A stretch of DNA of 64,000 bases from an uncultured Methanolobus sp. (GTDB taxonomy: Archaea > Halobacteriota > Methanosarcinia > Methanosarcinales > Methanosarcinaceae). Every line of letters starts with the position of its first letter. The first letter of the stretch is position 1. A program made the position numbers and the translations under genes. Below the pieces are notes generated by a model that saw nothing but the letters and a program-made list of their open reading frames with translations, made no database searches and was not told the DNA's origin. The stretch is from assembly GCF_963667555.1 (NCBI RefSeq), contig NZ_OY763421.1:1381562-1445561 (forward strand), in the 5' to 3' direction. This document shows positions 25,415-34,874 of the stretch, piece after piece.

Positions 25415-27106
25415 CTACATGCCCTGTTCTATCATTTCCTGAAGAGTGTCTGTTTCAATGGCATTGATAACGCCATCAGGATTTGCATCGTAAGCCTGTA
25501 CTACAAGGGATATGCGCACGTAGTCCCTCATATTTTTATCGCGCAGATATGTCAGTATCCGGGCTCTTCTGTCGAGTTCATCCAGAAGCTTAGTTCTGTC
25601 CCATCCCCTGGCGAGCATAACCTTGTTCAATGTGTACGAATCCCCGGTCTTGATGAAGGTATCACTAATAGGATCCCAGCGGTAGAGTTCGTTTATGCGT
25701 ATATAGCCGGTCTTTGCGTCTATACCTGTAAATTCCACAAGGCTCTGCGTTCTGCGGACCCTTTTGTTATTCACGAATGTCTGCATCTGAATACTCAGGA
25801 TATCGAGTGACTGAAGCATCACATGAGGAACGTTAAGAGGAGGACTGTCAAGCCTGTTGACAACGGTCTGCACATCACCTGCGTGCATTGTGGAATATGT
25901 GGCATGTCCTGTGGATATGGCCTGGAAAAGCGTTAGGGCTTCCTCACCCCTGATCTCTCCCACAAGTATGTATTCAGGTCTCTGCCTGAGAGCTGAACGC
26001 AGCAGGTCGTACATGGATATCTCGCCTAAACTGTTAACATTAAGTGGTTTGCGTGTTACACCGGCTATCCAGTTATCGTGATGGAGTGTGAGTTCCCTGG
26101 TATCTTCAATAGAAACTACTTTTGAGAGCGGTGGGATGAAAAGTGAAACTGCGTTAAGCAAAGATGTTTTTCCTGATGCGGTTCCTCCTGCGAATATGGC
26201 ACAGTCACCATTTTCCATTGCAAGCCAGAAGTATGCCATCATTTCGATGTTACATGTGTTATAATTCACAAGATCGATTGGTGTGATAGGATCGCCACGG
26301 AATTTCCTGATGGTAAAAGAACTGCCTCTTGTTGTGATCTCTTTTCCAAGGGTTGCCTGAAGACGTGAACCGTCTGGGAGGGTTGCATCCACCATCGGCT
26401 CTCCAACAGAGATGTGCTTGCCGCTTTTCTGGCAGAGCTTTATCACAAGAGAGTTGAGTTCCTCTTCAGAGAATGAAATATTGGTCTTGATGTTGCGGTA
26501 TTTGTTATGATACATGAAAACCGGGATTTCTATTCCGTCACAGGAAATATCCTCTATGCCGGGGTCCAGCATCAGCGAGTTTATACGGTCATGACCAAGG
26601 AAATTACGTTTCAGGTAGTAGAATATGCGGTAGGTCGAAGATATTTCCAGACTTGCATGGTATCTGTTAAAAAGAGTAAGGGCATGCTCCATGAGCACGG
26701 TTTCCTTGTTTCTATCCGTGCTGACACCGCCAAGACTGAGAATATCCTGGAGGTCATCATATACTCTTTCAAGAATGTCCTTTTCATATAAGGTGAGCAT
26801 TGGCTCAACCACGTGATAATAAAAGATGTTCCCTCGTTCCAGTATGATGATAAATGAGTAAGGTTCGTTCACCCAATAACGCTCAACTTCCTGATATCCG
26901 GCAGGAATTTCAAATTCCACTAAAGGACCATGTAGTTCATGATCATACTCAGGAAGCCTTGTACGTGGATATCTTATGGAATGGATTCCAGACTTGATAT
27001 TAGTAACTAAAGTGGATAATCTGGAAGGTCCTTTGTCTTTTTTGTAGACTTCTTCATTTTCAACTGGAATTGATTCTTCAATTATTAGATCCCGGGATTC
27101 CATCAT
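25415..27106 (-). CDS. Type II/IV secretion system ATPase of the pilus operon
   Basis: 563 residues. QEVERYWVNEPYSFIIIL domain, then the RecA-like core with Walker A GGTASGKT (about residue 305), VVSIEDTRELTLHHDNW, Walker B region RQRPEYILVGEIRGEEA and the ISTGHATYSTMHAG His box. Very similar in plan to the orphan ATPase at 15.8-17.4 kb. It is the motor that drives pilin assembly and partners the TadC-like protein encoded directly downstream. Cytoplasmic, probably a membrane-associated hexamer. Confidence 0.9.
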   Translation of the reverse strand: MMESRDLIIEESIPVENEEVYKKDKGPSRLSTLVTNIKSGIHSIRYPRTRLPEYDHELHGPLVEFEIPAGYQEVERYWVNEPYSFIIILERGNIFYYHVVEPMLTLYEKDILERVYDDLQDILSLGGVSTDRNKETVLMEHALTLFNRYHASLEISSTYRIFYYLKRNFLGHDRINSLMLDPGIEDISCDGIEIPVFMYHNKYRNIKTNISFSEEELNSLVIKLCQKSGKHISVGEPMVDATLPDGSRLQATLGKEITTRGSSFTIRKFRGDPITPIDLVNYNTCNIEMMAYFWLAMENGDCAIFAGGTASGKTSLLNAVSLFIPPLSKVVSIEDTRELTLHHDNWIAGVTRKPLNVNSLGEISMYDLLRSALRQRPEYILVGEIRGEEALTLFQAISTGHATYSTMHAGDVQTVVNRLDSPPLNVPHVMLQSLDILSIQMQTFVNNKRVRRTQSLVEFTGIDAKTGYIRINELYRWDPISDTFIKTGDSYTLNKVMLARGWDRTKLLDELDRRARILTYLRDKNMRDYVRISLVVQAYDANPDGVINAIETDTLQEMIEQGM

Positions 27107-27190
27107 CGAATATTATATAATCGCTAGTATATAAAAAGTCTTTGATATTTATTTTTATAAATATTCATCAAAAGGCTATTTTAGCAAATA

Positions 27191-28003
27191 TCAGGCCACT
27201 TCAACTCCCACTTCCATAGGATATTCTGAATTGTTGATGAAATTGAAGTATAATTTTTCAGATGAGCCAAGTCCCGTAGAACGTGCCACAGTTGCAGATT
27301 CCTCAAATTCATAATCACCATCAAGTACCACAACATACCGGTGTTTGCCCAGAACTTCACTGACCTTCGGAGAAACTATGACCTCACCCGGAGATATGGA
27401 ATAATCCTCACTGAATATCAATGAGTTTGAAGGATCGAACACCTCAATTGATATGTTGTGCTTTAGAGTATCTTCATTGCTAATCTCAAAAGTAAGTGGA
27501 TCGATAGGATACTGCTTATGCCTTTGTTCCTCTTTCTTATAATCGGTCATGTAAACAACGTAAATCATTTCATTCCCGACCAATTCCCCTGTATTTACTA
27601 TATGATAGGAACGGGTTCCAAGATCAACATAACAATGACATGAATCTTCCCCGCAGTAGAACTCAGCCTGGTTGGCAGCTACACCATTGGCATATCCACG
27701 ATAGTAACCCTCTTCTTTCTTTGATTCGAAGATGATGATATCTACGTTTTCATCCAATAGCTTGAGACTAAAATTACCACTATCAAGCGCTTCCCCAAGT
27801 TTGTCAACGTTCACGGTTACAGCTTTATATTCATCACGGTTTGATTGTCCCTCTTTTTCATCTATAATATAATCTACATCGGTGATTATCTCATCTTCTC
27901 CTGGAAAACTGGCATAGAAAAGTCCCTCAATTGTAAATATGACAAATACAATTGCAATTAAGGAAAGCGCTACCTTATCAGATGTGATTTTACTCCACTC
28001 CAA
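27191..28003 (-). CDS. Membrane-anchored protein at the head of the pilus operon
   Basis: 270 residues from a TTG start (the DNA reads TTG GAG TGG AGT). One N-terminal membrane helix (about 10-30, ALSLIAIVFVIFTIEGLFY), then an acidic linker and an exported-looking beta domain with CGEDSCHCYVD and IEVFDPSNSLIFSEDYSISP, reminiscent of DUF1616-type Ig folds. A TATA-like TTTAAATAAA lies 29-38 bp upstream, which fits a leaderless message. It precedes the ATPase by 84 bp on the same strand, so it probably belongs to the pilus operon, but I do not recognise a defined function. Confidence 0.65.
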   Translation of the reverse strand: MEWSKITSDKVALSLIAIVFVIFTIEGLFYASFPGEDEIITDVDYIIDEKEGQSNRDEYKAVTVNVDKLGEALDSGNFSLKLLDENVDIIIFESKKEEGYYRGYANGVAANQAEFYCGEDSCHCYVDLGTRSYHIVNTGELVGNEMIYVVYMTDYKKEEQRHKQYPIDPLTFEISNEDTLKHNISIEVFDPSNSLIFSEDYSISPGEVIVSPKVSEVLGKHRYVVVLDGDYEFEESATVARSTGLGSSEKLYFNFINNSEYPMEVGVEVA

Positions 28004-28031
28004 ACGACTGTGCAGTAAATAGATAGTTGAA

Positions 28032-28041
28032 TTTATTTAAA
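28032..28041 (-). promoter_or_regulatory. Candidate TATA box of the pilus operon
   Basis: TTTAAATAAA on the minus strand, 29-38 bp upstream of the TTG start at 28003. The spacing predicts transcription starting within about 10 bp of the start codon. Confidence 0.45.
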
Positions 28042-28105
28042 TGTTGCCAGAATAAGTTTCATATGTATAAAATCCATGAAATTTGGCTGTGTAAAGTAAT
28101 TCCTA

Positions 28106-28436
28106 CACTGTTGAAATCCTGCTATTAAAACTTAAAGGAAGCAGTAAATCGATTCATCATATATCATGAATAACTAGAATTGTCCCGAAGGGTCCGGCGA
28201 AGCCGGCGTTTTCCCATCAGAATAAACAAAATATCCTGCATAATACCATATTGCTTGCAGACTTTCGTAGAATTATTAGCCTAACCGCAATAGTCTCTGG
28301 AATACTCTTCTGTTTAGAAGCATCGGAATGTGCCGCCTTCGGCGGATGGTTGCTTTGTTTTTAGACTACAGGTTGTTTTTGTGGAAACGAAAATGAGCAA
28401 TTTTTATGTCACCATGTAAACAGGAGGTCTACAGAG
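28106..28436 (+). repeat. Interspersed MITE-like repeat, copy 3 (best preserved)
   Basis: Fills the 28004-28478 gap apart from the operon promoter. Ends: CACTGTTGAAATCCTG (28106-28121) and CAGGAGGTCTACAGAG (28421-28436), inverted. Core hairpins are all intact: CCCGAAGGG (28184-28192), CCGGCGAAGCCGG (28194-28206) and CCGCCTTCGGCGG (28333-28345). The subterminal TTTTTGTGGAAACGAAAATG is shared with copy 4. About 331 bp, no protein encoded. Confidence 0.75.
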
Positions 28437-28478
28437 CAGTAATTTAAAAAAAGGAAAAGGAATGAACTATCCTGCAAC

Positions 28479-29378
28479 CTAAGCCGGAAGTTCAAGTTTA
28501 CCGAAATTCTCTTCGTAACGTGCCTTCATCTCGTCCCATGTTGGAAGGTCTGTCTGGCACCCGATGTTCTGCACAGCGAAAGAAGCAACTGTGGAACCGA
28601 TCTTACCACATACTTCCAGCGGGTAGCCGCGTGTGTATGCGAGAAGGAATCCGGCTCTGTAAGCGTCGCCTGCACCGGTCGGGTCAAGTGCTTTTACGGT
28701 GACCACAGGGATTGTTACTTCAGTTCCATTGTTGTATATCTTACTGCCGCTTGCATCATAAGTAACAACTACAGTCTCGATCATGCTGAGAATATCATCC
28801 ATGGATTTTTCGGTCATGTCACAGACACGCTGGATCTCATGCTTGTTTGTAAAGAGAATATTGGTGTTTTCAAGGATGCTTTCAAGGTTTTCTCTTGAGT
28901 AGGTTATGAGATCCTGTCCCGGATCAAATGAAACGAACTTTGCCTTTTTAGCGATCCTTGCGTTGTATGTTGAATCTGATGTTGCAAGATGTACGAAATC
29001 TACTTCAGGCGGTTCCAGTTCTTTCAGTTCAATGGATGCTCCCCAGTGGAAATATGTGCTCTGATTGTGTTCCCTGTCAGTGAACACAAAGGCTCTTGTA
29101 CTTTTATGCTCAGGGAACCTGTAAAGAAGTGACAGGTCAACGCTGTGCTTCTCAAGTTCTGCCTCGTAGCCAGATGAAGCAAAATCTCCTCCAACTGCGG
29201 CTATAAGCTGGGCATTTCCGCCAAGTATTGCGATAGCTATGGCAATATTGGCAGCTCCGCCACCATAGTACTGGTTATAATCGATAATAGGATGGGATTC
29301 ATTGTGGACCGCAATGTTCTCAACATCAAAAAGAAGGTCTATTGCCGCATGTCCTACAACAGTGATTGCCCGGTCCAT
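28479..29378 (-). CDS. PfkB-family sugar/nucleoside kinase
   Basis: 299 residues. Ribokinase-family start (VVGHAAIDLLFDVEN), YYGGGAANIAIAIAILGG substrate loop and the C-terminal PfkB signature DPTGAGDAYRAGFLLAY, where the D in GAGD is the catalytic base. ATP-dependent phosphorylation of a sugar or nucleoside is expected; archaeal relatives include broad-specificity nucleoside kinases, but the substrate cannot be read from sequence. AAGGTG precedes the ATG. It is the last gene of the HerA-DUF357-UPF0212 run, 9 bp after the previous stop. Confidence 0.9.
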   Translation of the reverse strand: MDRAITVVGHAAIDLLFDVENIAVHNESHPIIDYNQYYGGGAANIAIAIAILGGNAQLIAAVGGDFASSGYEAELEKHSVDLSLLYRFPEHKSTRAFVFTDREHNQSTYFHWGASIELKELEPPEVDFVHLATSDSTYNARIAKKAKFVSFDPGQDLITYSRENLESILENTNILFTNKHEIQRVCDMTEKSMDDILSMIETVVVTYDASGSKIYNNGTEVTIPVVTVKALDPTGAGDAYRAGFLLAYTRGYPLEVCGKIGSTVASFAVQNIGCQTDLPTWDEMKARYEENFGKLELPA

Positions 29379-29387
29379 AAGAACACC

Positions 29388-29729
29388 TTACTCGAATTCC
29401 TCGACATCGACAACAGCAAGAGGAACATCTCTTAATGCACGACCGATGACCGATTTTGCAATTCTGGATGCGTGCTCCTGACTTTCTGCATCAAAAACCT
29501 TCATTTCAAGAACAAGACCGACAATTGCGGTATTAGCGGCAATGAAAACACTGCTGATAGGCTCTTCACATGCAGGACAGAAGGTTGTTCCGATGTCTAC
29601 CTCCACATAATCCAGTTTAGGATTCAGGCGCTTTCCTGCTTCAGAAATTGCAACACCTATTGCATCATCTGCGGATTTTACGTCTCTAACCAACCAGGCG
29701 GCTTCAAGTGTAACATGATAATTTGACAT
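29388..29729 (-). CDS. UPF0212 (DUF555) conserved archaeal protein
   Basis: 113 residues, the usual length of this archaeal family. Conserved features: [14 protein letters not shown] near the N-terminus, [15 protein letters not shown] with a CxxC, and [11 protein letters not shown] at the end. The molecular function is unknown. It sits between DUF357 and a PfkB kinase in a tightly packed minus-strand run. Confidence 0.88.
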   Translation of the reverse strand: MSNYHVTLEAAWLVRDVKSADDAIGVAISEAGKRLNPKLDYVEVDIGTTFCPACEEPISSVFIAANTAIVGLVLEMKVFDAESQEHASRIAKSVIGRALRDVPLAVVDVEEFE

Positions 29730-29792
29730 TAGATCTCTCCGATTTAAACTTCATTTCTTCTTCAATTTAATATAACTAATGATACATATATT

Positions 29793-30074
29793 TCATATTG
29801 TAAACAACACGTCATCATCGACGTCAAACAGGCCAAGTCTTGCTCCTGCGTCAAGCCATGCATGTCCGTAACTGAAACAGACCAGGGCATTGACAGGGTC
29901 ATCAATTTCAACAAAGTGAAGACCATCGTTATAGTATGAACTTGCCATATTTCGATAATCTCCGGCCACTGTATACATATGAGATTGCGGGATCGGGGCA
30001 ACTTTAGCCTTTTCCAGAGCTTCCCTTAATAGTCGCTCATATCTCTTAACTTTTTCATTCAGGTCTGCAGCCAT
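29793..30074 (-). CDS. DUF357 family protein
   Basis: 93 residues from the ATG at 30074, chosen because GGTGAT lies 6 bp upstream; an in-frame TTG six codons earlier is less likely. All-helical DUF357 protein: LNEKVKRYERLLREAL, then AGDYRNMASSYYNDGLHF and ALVCFSYGHAWLDAGARLG, a TPR-like helical hairpin. Function unknown; conserved in archaea. It lies 34 bp downstream of the HerA-like gene and is likely co-transcribed. Confidence 0.87.
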   Translation of the reverse strand: MAADLNEKVKRYERLLREALEKAKVAPIPQSHMYTVAGDYRNMASSYYNDGLHFVEIDDPVNALVCFSYGHAWLDAGARLGLFDVDDDVLFTI

Positions 30075-30108
30075 CTCGATCACCCTGTTCAACTGTACTC
30101 ATGGTTAA

Positions 30109-31875
30109 TTATCTGTTCGCCCGGAAAAGCTTCTTGAACAACTTTCCTCCACCTTCGGTCTCCTCATTTGAGGACTCAACGCGTGGCGGTCTTGAAGGCT
30201 GTCTCTTTGGAGGAGGTGTGAAACTTGTGTCCTGTCCGGGAGAATCGACTACCGGAATATCCAGAACATCGTGTTCATGTTCATGCGCTTGAACTGTGTT
30301 TACAGCCGGCACAGGTCTGCGGACCGCAGCAGGAGTTACCGGCTCAGGCACCTGATTTGCTGCAAACTCCGGTGGTGGCGGAGTTACAGTCCTTGCGGCC
30401 TTGAGAACATTGACAGATTCACCACCATGCTTGGATTTTCTTATCCTGATGTCAACAAGCACAGGTCTTTCTATCTCATTGCTCACAAGCATTGCAACAC
30501 CCGGAGGCAGACGCATAAGCTCTTCCTCAACATAGGATGTAACACCCTCAAGACCCTTGCTTATAGCCTTAAGGTCGTTAGGGTTTGTGACCTTCATTAT
30601 AACCTGGGTTCCACACTGTGAGAGTACATTCTTGTCAACCCTTGCAGGTCTCTGGGATATGACCATCATTCCAAGACCGAACTTACGACCCTCGGACGCA
30701 ATGGTCCTGAGAATATCCGTACTTGTTGTCTTGCTGAAACCTTTTTCAGGTGCGTAGTTATGAGCTTCCTCAACAACAAGCATTCCAGGCGGGATCTGAT
30801 TTAACTTGCGGGCCTCGAAAAGACTTGAACAAAGGCTGGCGACTATCATACTCTGAAGTTCCGGAGCTACTCCCTTGAAGTCAATTACAGCGGCTTTTCC
30901 CTTCTGGAACAACTCTGTTATGGAAGTTGGATTTGGTGATAGTATATTAGTATCCCTTATCTGTTCCAGGACATTGATAACATTCCACTTTGCCTTGCTC
31001 TTATCGTTGCCGACCTCGAAGATAATATCCTCGATGGTGTATGTCTCCATCTCTGCACGCACTTTCTGGATTGCTTCGTACAATATACCGGTGTGTGTGG
31101 TTGAGAAATTATCAGGGAAAATTGAAGTCAGATCCTTTACCGTAAGGTTCATTCCATTAAGCCTGAAAAGCTCATCTGCATCAGGGTTTATTGTCCTGCT
31201 TGCAGGAGTATACACTTTAATACTGTTCCCGTAGCCTTTTGGTTTGACTCCGAACCGCTTGAAATCCTCTTCGCTGCCTTCACCTTCTACTTTCAAAGAT
31301 GAGTACTCACTGTGAGGATCAAGAATAAGGAGCGGAATATTATGATCAAGCAGCTCTTCCAGAAGAACCGATGCAGTATATGACTTACCGCTTCCGGTCT
31401 TTGCAAGGATACTGCAGTGTTTCTGCACAAGACTGTTGACACTTAACTGTACTTTGATATTTGTGCCTTCAAGCATTCCGATACTCATTTCGTTGCCTGT
31501 AAGTCCAAGCACTGATCTTGTAAGTCCCTCGTCTGCTGCAAATATAGGGCTTCCAGGACTGAAAGGTATCACAGGTGCACGCAGCATTCCGGTCTCATCC
31601 CTTGACCCGATTATCACTACTTCAGCAACGATCTTATCATCACTTTTATCTGCACGCTGTCCTTTCATTGCTTCTTCGATGGAGAATGAATCACTATATC
31701 GTTTGATGGCCATTACCTGGCCAAGTACCCATGTGTGATCTTTCTCGTCCGATGATGCATCATGCCATACTTTGACGTATGCGCCCCTGTACACTTTGGA
31801 ACTGTCAAAAACCATTACTTTGAACTCAAAGGTTCCTGTTTCTCCAAAAATAACGCCTACTGAACCTCTTACCAT
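30109..31875 (-). CDS. HerA-type ATPase / DNA translocase
   Basis: 588 residues. N-terminal HAS-barrel-like beta region (about 1-100), then a DUF87 HerA/FtsK-like core with Walker A AKTGSGKS (about 158-165), PLLILDPHSEYSSL (Walker B type), GMLVVEEAHNYAPEKG and the arginine-finger region RPARVDKNVLSQCGTQVIMK. C-terminal tail is Pro-rich and ends KLFKKLFRANR. HerA proteins translocate DNA and usually pair with NurA in end resection; neither NurA nor Mre11/Rad50 is next door, so this may be a paralogue with a different role. GAGGGATG precedes the ATG. Confidence 0.88.
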   Translation of the reverse strand: MVRGSVGVIFGETGTFEFKVMVFDSSKVYRGAYVKVWHDASSDEKDHTWVLGQVMAIKRYSDSFSIEEAMKGQRADKSDDKIVAEVVIIGSRDETGMLRAPVIPFSPGSPIFAADEGLTRSVLGLTGNEMSIGMLEGTNIKVQLSVNSLVQKHCSILAKTGSGKSYTASVLLEELLDHNIPLLILDPHSEYSSLKVEGEGSEEDFKRFGVKPKGYGNSIKVYTPASRTINPDADELFRLNGMNLTVKDLTSIFPDNFSTTHTGILYEAIQKVRAEMETYTIEDIIFEVGNDKSKAKWNVINVLEQIRDTNILSPNPTSITELFQKGKAAVIDFKGVAPELQSMIVASLCSSLFEARKLNQIPPGMLVVEEAHNYAPEKGFSKTTSTDILRTIASEGRKFGLGMMVISQRPARVDKNVLSQCGTQVIMKVTNPNDLKAISKGLEGVTSYVEEELMRLPPGVAMLVSNEIERPVLVDIRIRKSKHGGESVNVLKAARTVTPPPPEFAANQVPEPVTPAAVRRPVPAVNTVQAHEHEHDVLDIPVVDSPGQDTSFTPPPKRQPSRPPRVESSNEETEGGGKLFKKLFRANR

Positions 31876-31947
31876 TTTTCATCCCTCAAATTCATGGTCT
31901 TCGGTAGTATGTTTATTATGTATTATTATATCTTCCCTCAGTTTCCA

Positions 31948-32751
31948 TCAGTCATCAAGACCTTCGAGTATCTCAGCAGGTGCACCCAGCAGTCCTACAA
32001 GTGCTTCCGCTTCGATAAAATGAAGTGATGCAGGGATAACCAATATGTGAAGAGGCTCTCCGAAATCCTCATCCTTTAAAGCATGGGCATAGCCCGCCTT
32101 AACAACTGGTGCTTCTGAGCCTGCCCTTGCGATACCCACAGCAATGGCATTGTCCATAATGCCTTCGCCTCGTTTCTCCTCTACCTGAAGAAGCAGGGAA
32201 AGAGCCTGGTTCACTGTCATGTAACCTTTGTCCTTGTCGATGTCGAGGAAAACAAGAGTATGCATATTGTGTTCTTTGTTAAGTTTTATAGTATCATAAG
32301 GGGTTTCTGATACTACTGTGACTCCGCGACTGCTGGTATATGGATGAGGAATGGTTGATGCTTTTCCAAAGCGGTAGTTCTGAAGACATGACAGTCCGCA
32401 GATCGCTGAGGCTATGGATGAACCGTGTATGAGTTTTGTCTCAATACCAAGGTTCTTTGCACGCAGTCTCAGATCAACGTGGGTTGTGGAAACCATGGTG
32501 TCTCCTCCTGTGAGGAAAGCCACATTCTTGTCTTTTGCCTCGGCTAACCAGTCAGGGGATATTTCCACATCTTCTCTGGAAAGCAGGTTGATCTTTTTTC
32601 CGTAAAGTGATTCGAGTTCTTCCAGTGAGCTACCCATCAGTCTTGATGTGTAGAATTCAGCAAATACCATATCAGCATTTTTTATAGCTTCAAGTCCTTT
32701 CAGGGAGATATCTTTCTCGTCAAAAAGGCCAAGTCCTATGAAAGTGAGCAT
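31948..32751 (-). CDS. dphB: Diphthine synthase
   Basis: 267 residues from the ATG at 32751 (MLTFIGLGLFDEKDISLKG). The frame runs 50 codons further upstream but that part is not protein-like. Tetrapyrrole-methylase fold: GLGLFDE near the N-terminus, FLTGGDTMVSTTHVDLRLRA (SAM-binding GGD), HGSSIASAICGLSCLQNYRFG and AIVGIARAGSE-type end. It methylates the modified histidine of elongation factor 2 on the way to diphthamide, using SAM. Divergent from the thermosome gene, 231 bp away. Confidence 0.92.
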   Translation of the reverse strand: MLTFIGLGLFDEKDISLKGLEAIKNADMVFAEFYTSRLMGSSLEELESLYGKKINLLSREDVEISPDWLAEAKDKNVAFLTGGDTMVSTTHVDLRLRAKNLGIETKLIHGSSIASAICGLSCLQNYRFGKASTIPHPYTSSRGVTVVSETPYDTIKLNKEHNMHTLVFLDIDKDKGYMTVNQALSLLLQVEEKRGEGIMDNAIAVGIARAGSEAPVVKAGYAHALKDEDFGEPLHILVIPASLHFIEAEALVGLLGAPAEILEGLDD

Positions 32752-32916
32752 AATCCGCAGATATGTCCTAATGGGATAAATGCTTTGAGAATGCCAGTGG
32801 ATAATTAAAAAACTACAGATGTGTAGCGATGTGCATCTAGAGAGACAGTAGAGTGACTGTGGATGGAAGACCATACTCGCAATGTTTTTATAGAACCACA
32901 TACAGTTAGTTTCACT

Positions 32917-32928
32917 CGTATATTATAC
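32917..32928 (+). promoter_or_regulatory. Candidate thermosome promoter
   Basis: CGTATATTATAC lies about 55-65 bp upstream of the thermosome ATG, followed by an AT-rich leader ending in a GGAGGT ribosome-binding site (32969-32974). A second AT-rich block, ACTATAATTTATTTATC, lies nearer the gene, so the exact TATA box is uncertain. Confidence 0.4.
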
Positions 32929-32982
32929 TGGCAAATCATACTACTATAATTTATTTATCTATACTATTGGAGGTTCGAAGTC

Positions 32983-34611
32983 ATGGCAGGATATGGTAAT
33001 CAACCAATATACATCGTTGATCCTAGTAAAGAGCGCACAACAGGCAAAGACGCATTATCAATGAACATCGCTTCTGCAAAGGCAGTTGCAAGCATTGTGA
33101 AAACAACCCTTGGTCCAAAAGGCATGGACAAGATGATGGTAAACATCATGGGTGATATAACCCTTACAAATGATGGTGCAACAATTCTTGAGGAAATGGA
33201 GATAGAACACCCAACCGCAAGAATGATCGTAGAAGTTGCAAAGACCCAGGAAAAGATGGCAGGCGACGGTACCACCAGTGCTGTTGTATTGGCAGGCGCA
33301 CTGCTTGATAAAGCACAGAAGCTCATTGAGACCGGTGTCCACCCAACTGTCCTTGTAAAAGGTTACGCAATGGCAACCGAAAAAGCTCTTGAGACACTCA
33401 ATAACTACGCAGTCACCATTGAGAAAACTGACAGGGATATGCTTGAGAAGATCGCAAACACATCCATCACCGGAAAAGCATCCGAGATGGCAGGCGATCA
33501 CCTTGCACAGATCTGTGTTGATGCTATCTATGCTATTGAGCATGAAGGCAAGGTAGATGTTGACAAGGACATCGTAATGGCAAAGGAAGTTGGCGGAACT
33601 CTTGACGATACCGAACTTATCAACGGTATATCCATAAGAAAAGAAGCACTTCACAATGAAATGCCACGCCGTATTGAGAATGCAAAGATCGCTCTTATTG
33701 ATACTGACCTTGTATTTGCAAAGACTAACACAAATTCCAAACTCCATGTTGACAGCGCTGAACAGCTTTTCGATTTCAAGGAGCAGGAGAAAGCAAACTT
33801 CAGGGCAACTATCCAGAAGATCATTGATACCGGAGCAAATGTAGTATTCTGTTCAAAGAAGATGGAAGATTATGCACTTCACTTCTTCAAGGAAGCTAAC
33901 ATGTATGCAACAAGGCGTGTCAAGGATGAGGACATGGAAGTACTTTCATACTCAACCGGTGCAACTCTTGTAAGGAATGTCAATGAGATAACAGCTGACG
34001 ACCTGGGATTCGCAGAACTTGTCGAGCAGGAAGACGAGCATGAAGAGAAGACCTACATCAAGGGATTCAAAGATGCAAGAACCATGACGATCCTCATTAA
34101 AGGTGGTACAGAGCACGTTACAGACAACATCGAGCGTGTGTTCGATGATGCACTCCACGTGGTCAAGTCAGTTTACGAGGACGGTACTATTGTTCCTGGC
34201 GGCGGTGCTTCTGAGATAGAGGTCGCACAGGCACTCAGGAAATATGCAGCTAGTGTGGAAGGCCGTGAACAGCTTGCAATCGGCGCATTCGCTGATGCTA
34301 TTGAAGAGCTTCCAAAGGCAATTGCTGAGAACTGTGGTTTCGATACAATTGACACTATCATCAACCTCCGTGCAAAACACGCAACTGTGAAGAATGCAGG
34401 TCTTGATGTGGAAACAGGAGATGTTATTGACATGCTTGAGAAAGGTATCATCGACCCTCTCAGAGTCAAGACGCAGGCTATCAAGTCCGCATCAGAAGCA
34501 GCAATTATCGTACTTCGTGTTGATGATATGCTCCGTGCAAGAGAACAGGCTATGATGGATGTCAAGCCTGAGCACAACGTGCATAATTACGATGCAGAAG
34601 GTATGTTGTAA
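32983..34611 (+). CDS. ths: Thermosome subunit (group II chaperonin)
   Basis: 542 residues, full length. Opening segment [21 protein letters not shown], the ATP-site [14 protein letters not shown] and [13 protein letters not shown], the catalytic [15 protein letters not shown], and [14 protein letters not shown] near the end. The C-terminus is [12 protein letters not shown] rather than the Gly/Met-rich tail seen in some subunits. It forms the ATP-driven double-ring folding cage of the archaeal cytoplasm. GGAGGT sits 9 bp before the ATG. Monocistronic between dphB (divergent) and a clear terminator. Confidence 0.96.
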   Translation: MAGYGNQPIYIVDPSKERTTGKDALSMNIASAKAVASIVKTTLGPKGMDKMMVNIMGDITLTNDGATILEEMEIEHPTARMIVEVAKTQEKMAGDGTTSAVVLAGALLDKAQKLIETGVHPTVLVKGYAMATEKALETLNNYAVTIEKTDRDMLEKIANTSITGKASEMAGDHLAQICVDAIYAIEHEGKVDVDKDIVMAKEVGGTLDDTELINGISIRKEALHNEMPRRIENAKIALIDTDLVFAKTNTNSKLHVDSAEQLFDFKEQEKANFRATIQKIIDTGANVVFCSKKMEDYALHFFKEANMYATRRVKDEDMEVLSYSTGATLVRNVNEITADDLGFAELVEQEDEHEEKTYIKGFKDARTMTILIKGGTEHVTDNIERVFDDALHVVKSVYEDGTIVPGGGASEIEVAQALRKYAASVEGREQLAIGAFADAIEELPKAIAENCGFDTIDTIINLRAKHATVKNAGLDVETGDVIDMLEKGIIDPLRVKTQAIKSASEAAIIVLRVDDMLRAREQAMMDVKPEHNVHNYDAEGML

Positions 34612-34629
34612 AGAGGTTTTATCCTCTTT
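34610..34629 (+). terminator. Thermosome terminator
   Basis: AAAGAGG-TTTTAT-CCTCTTT, a perfect 7-bp stem starting within the stop codon, followed by a T-rich run (catccattctttttttattt). Confidence 0.7.
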
Positions 34630-34874
34630 TCATCCATTCTTTTTTTATTTCTAATTTTTCATCTTTGTTATGATCAAGTCTTATCGTGTCTGCCGGACAT
34701 ATAATGTTATATAACCAGTATAACAATACACCACTAAAAAATATATTTATAATTTTATTTTACGAATAGATTATTCACATATAACATTTTAACTTCAAAG
34801 AATCTCATAACAGTTCACTATTTTTCGAAATATTAAATAATACTTTTATACGTTGTACATTATAAGAAAATGGT

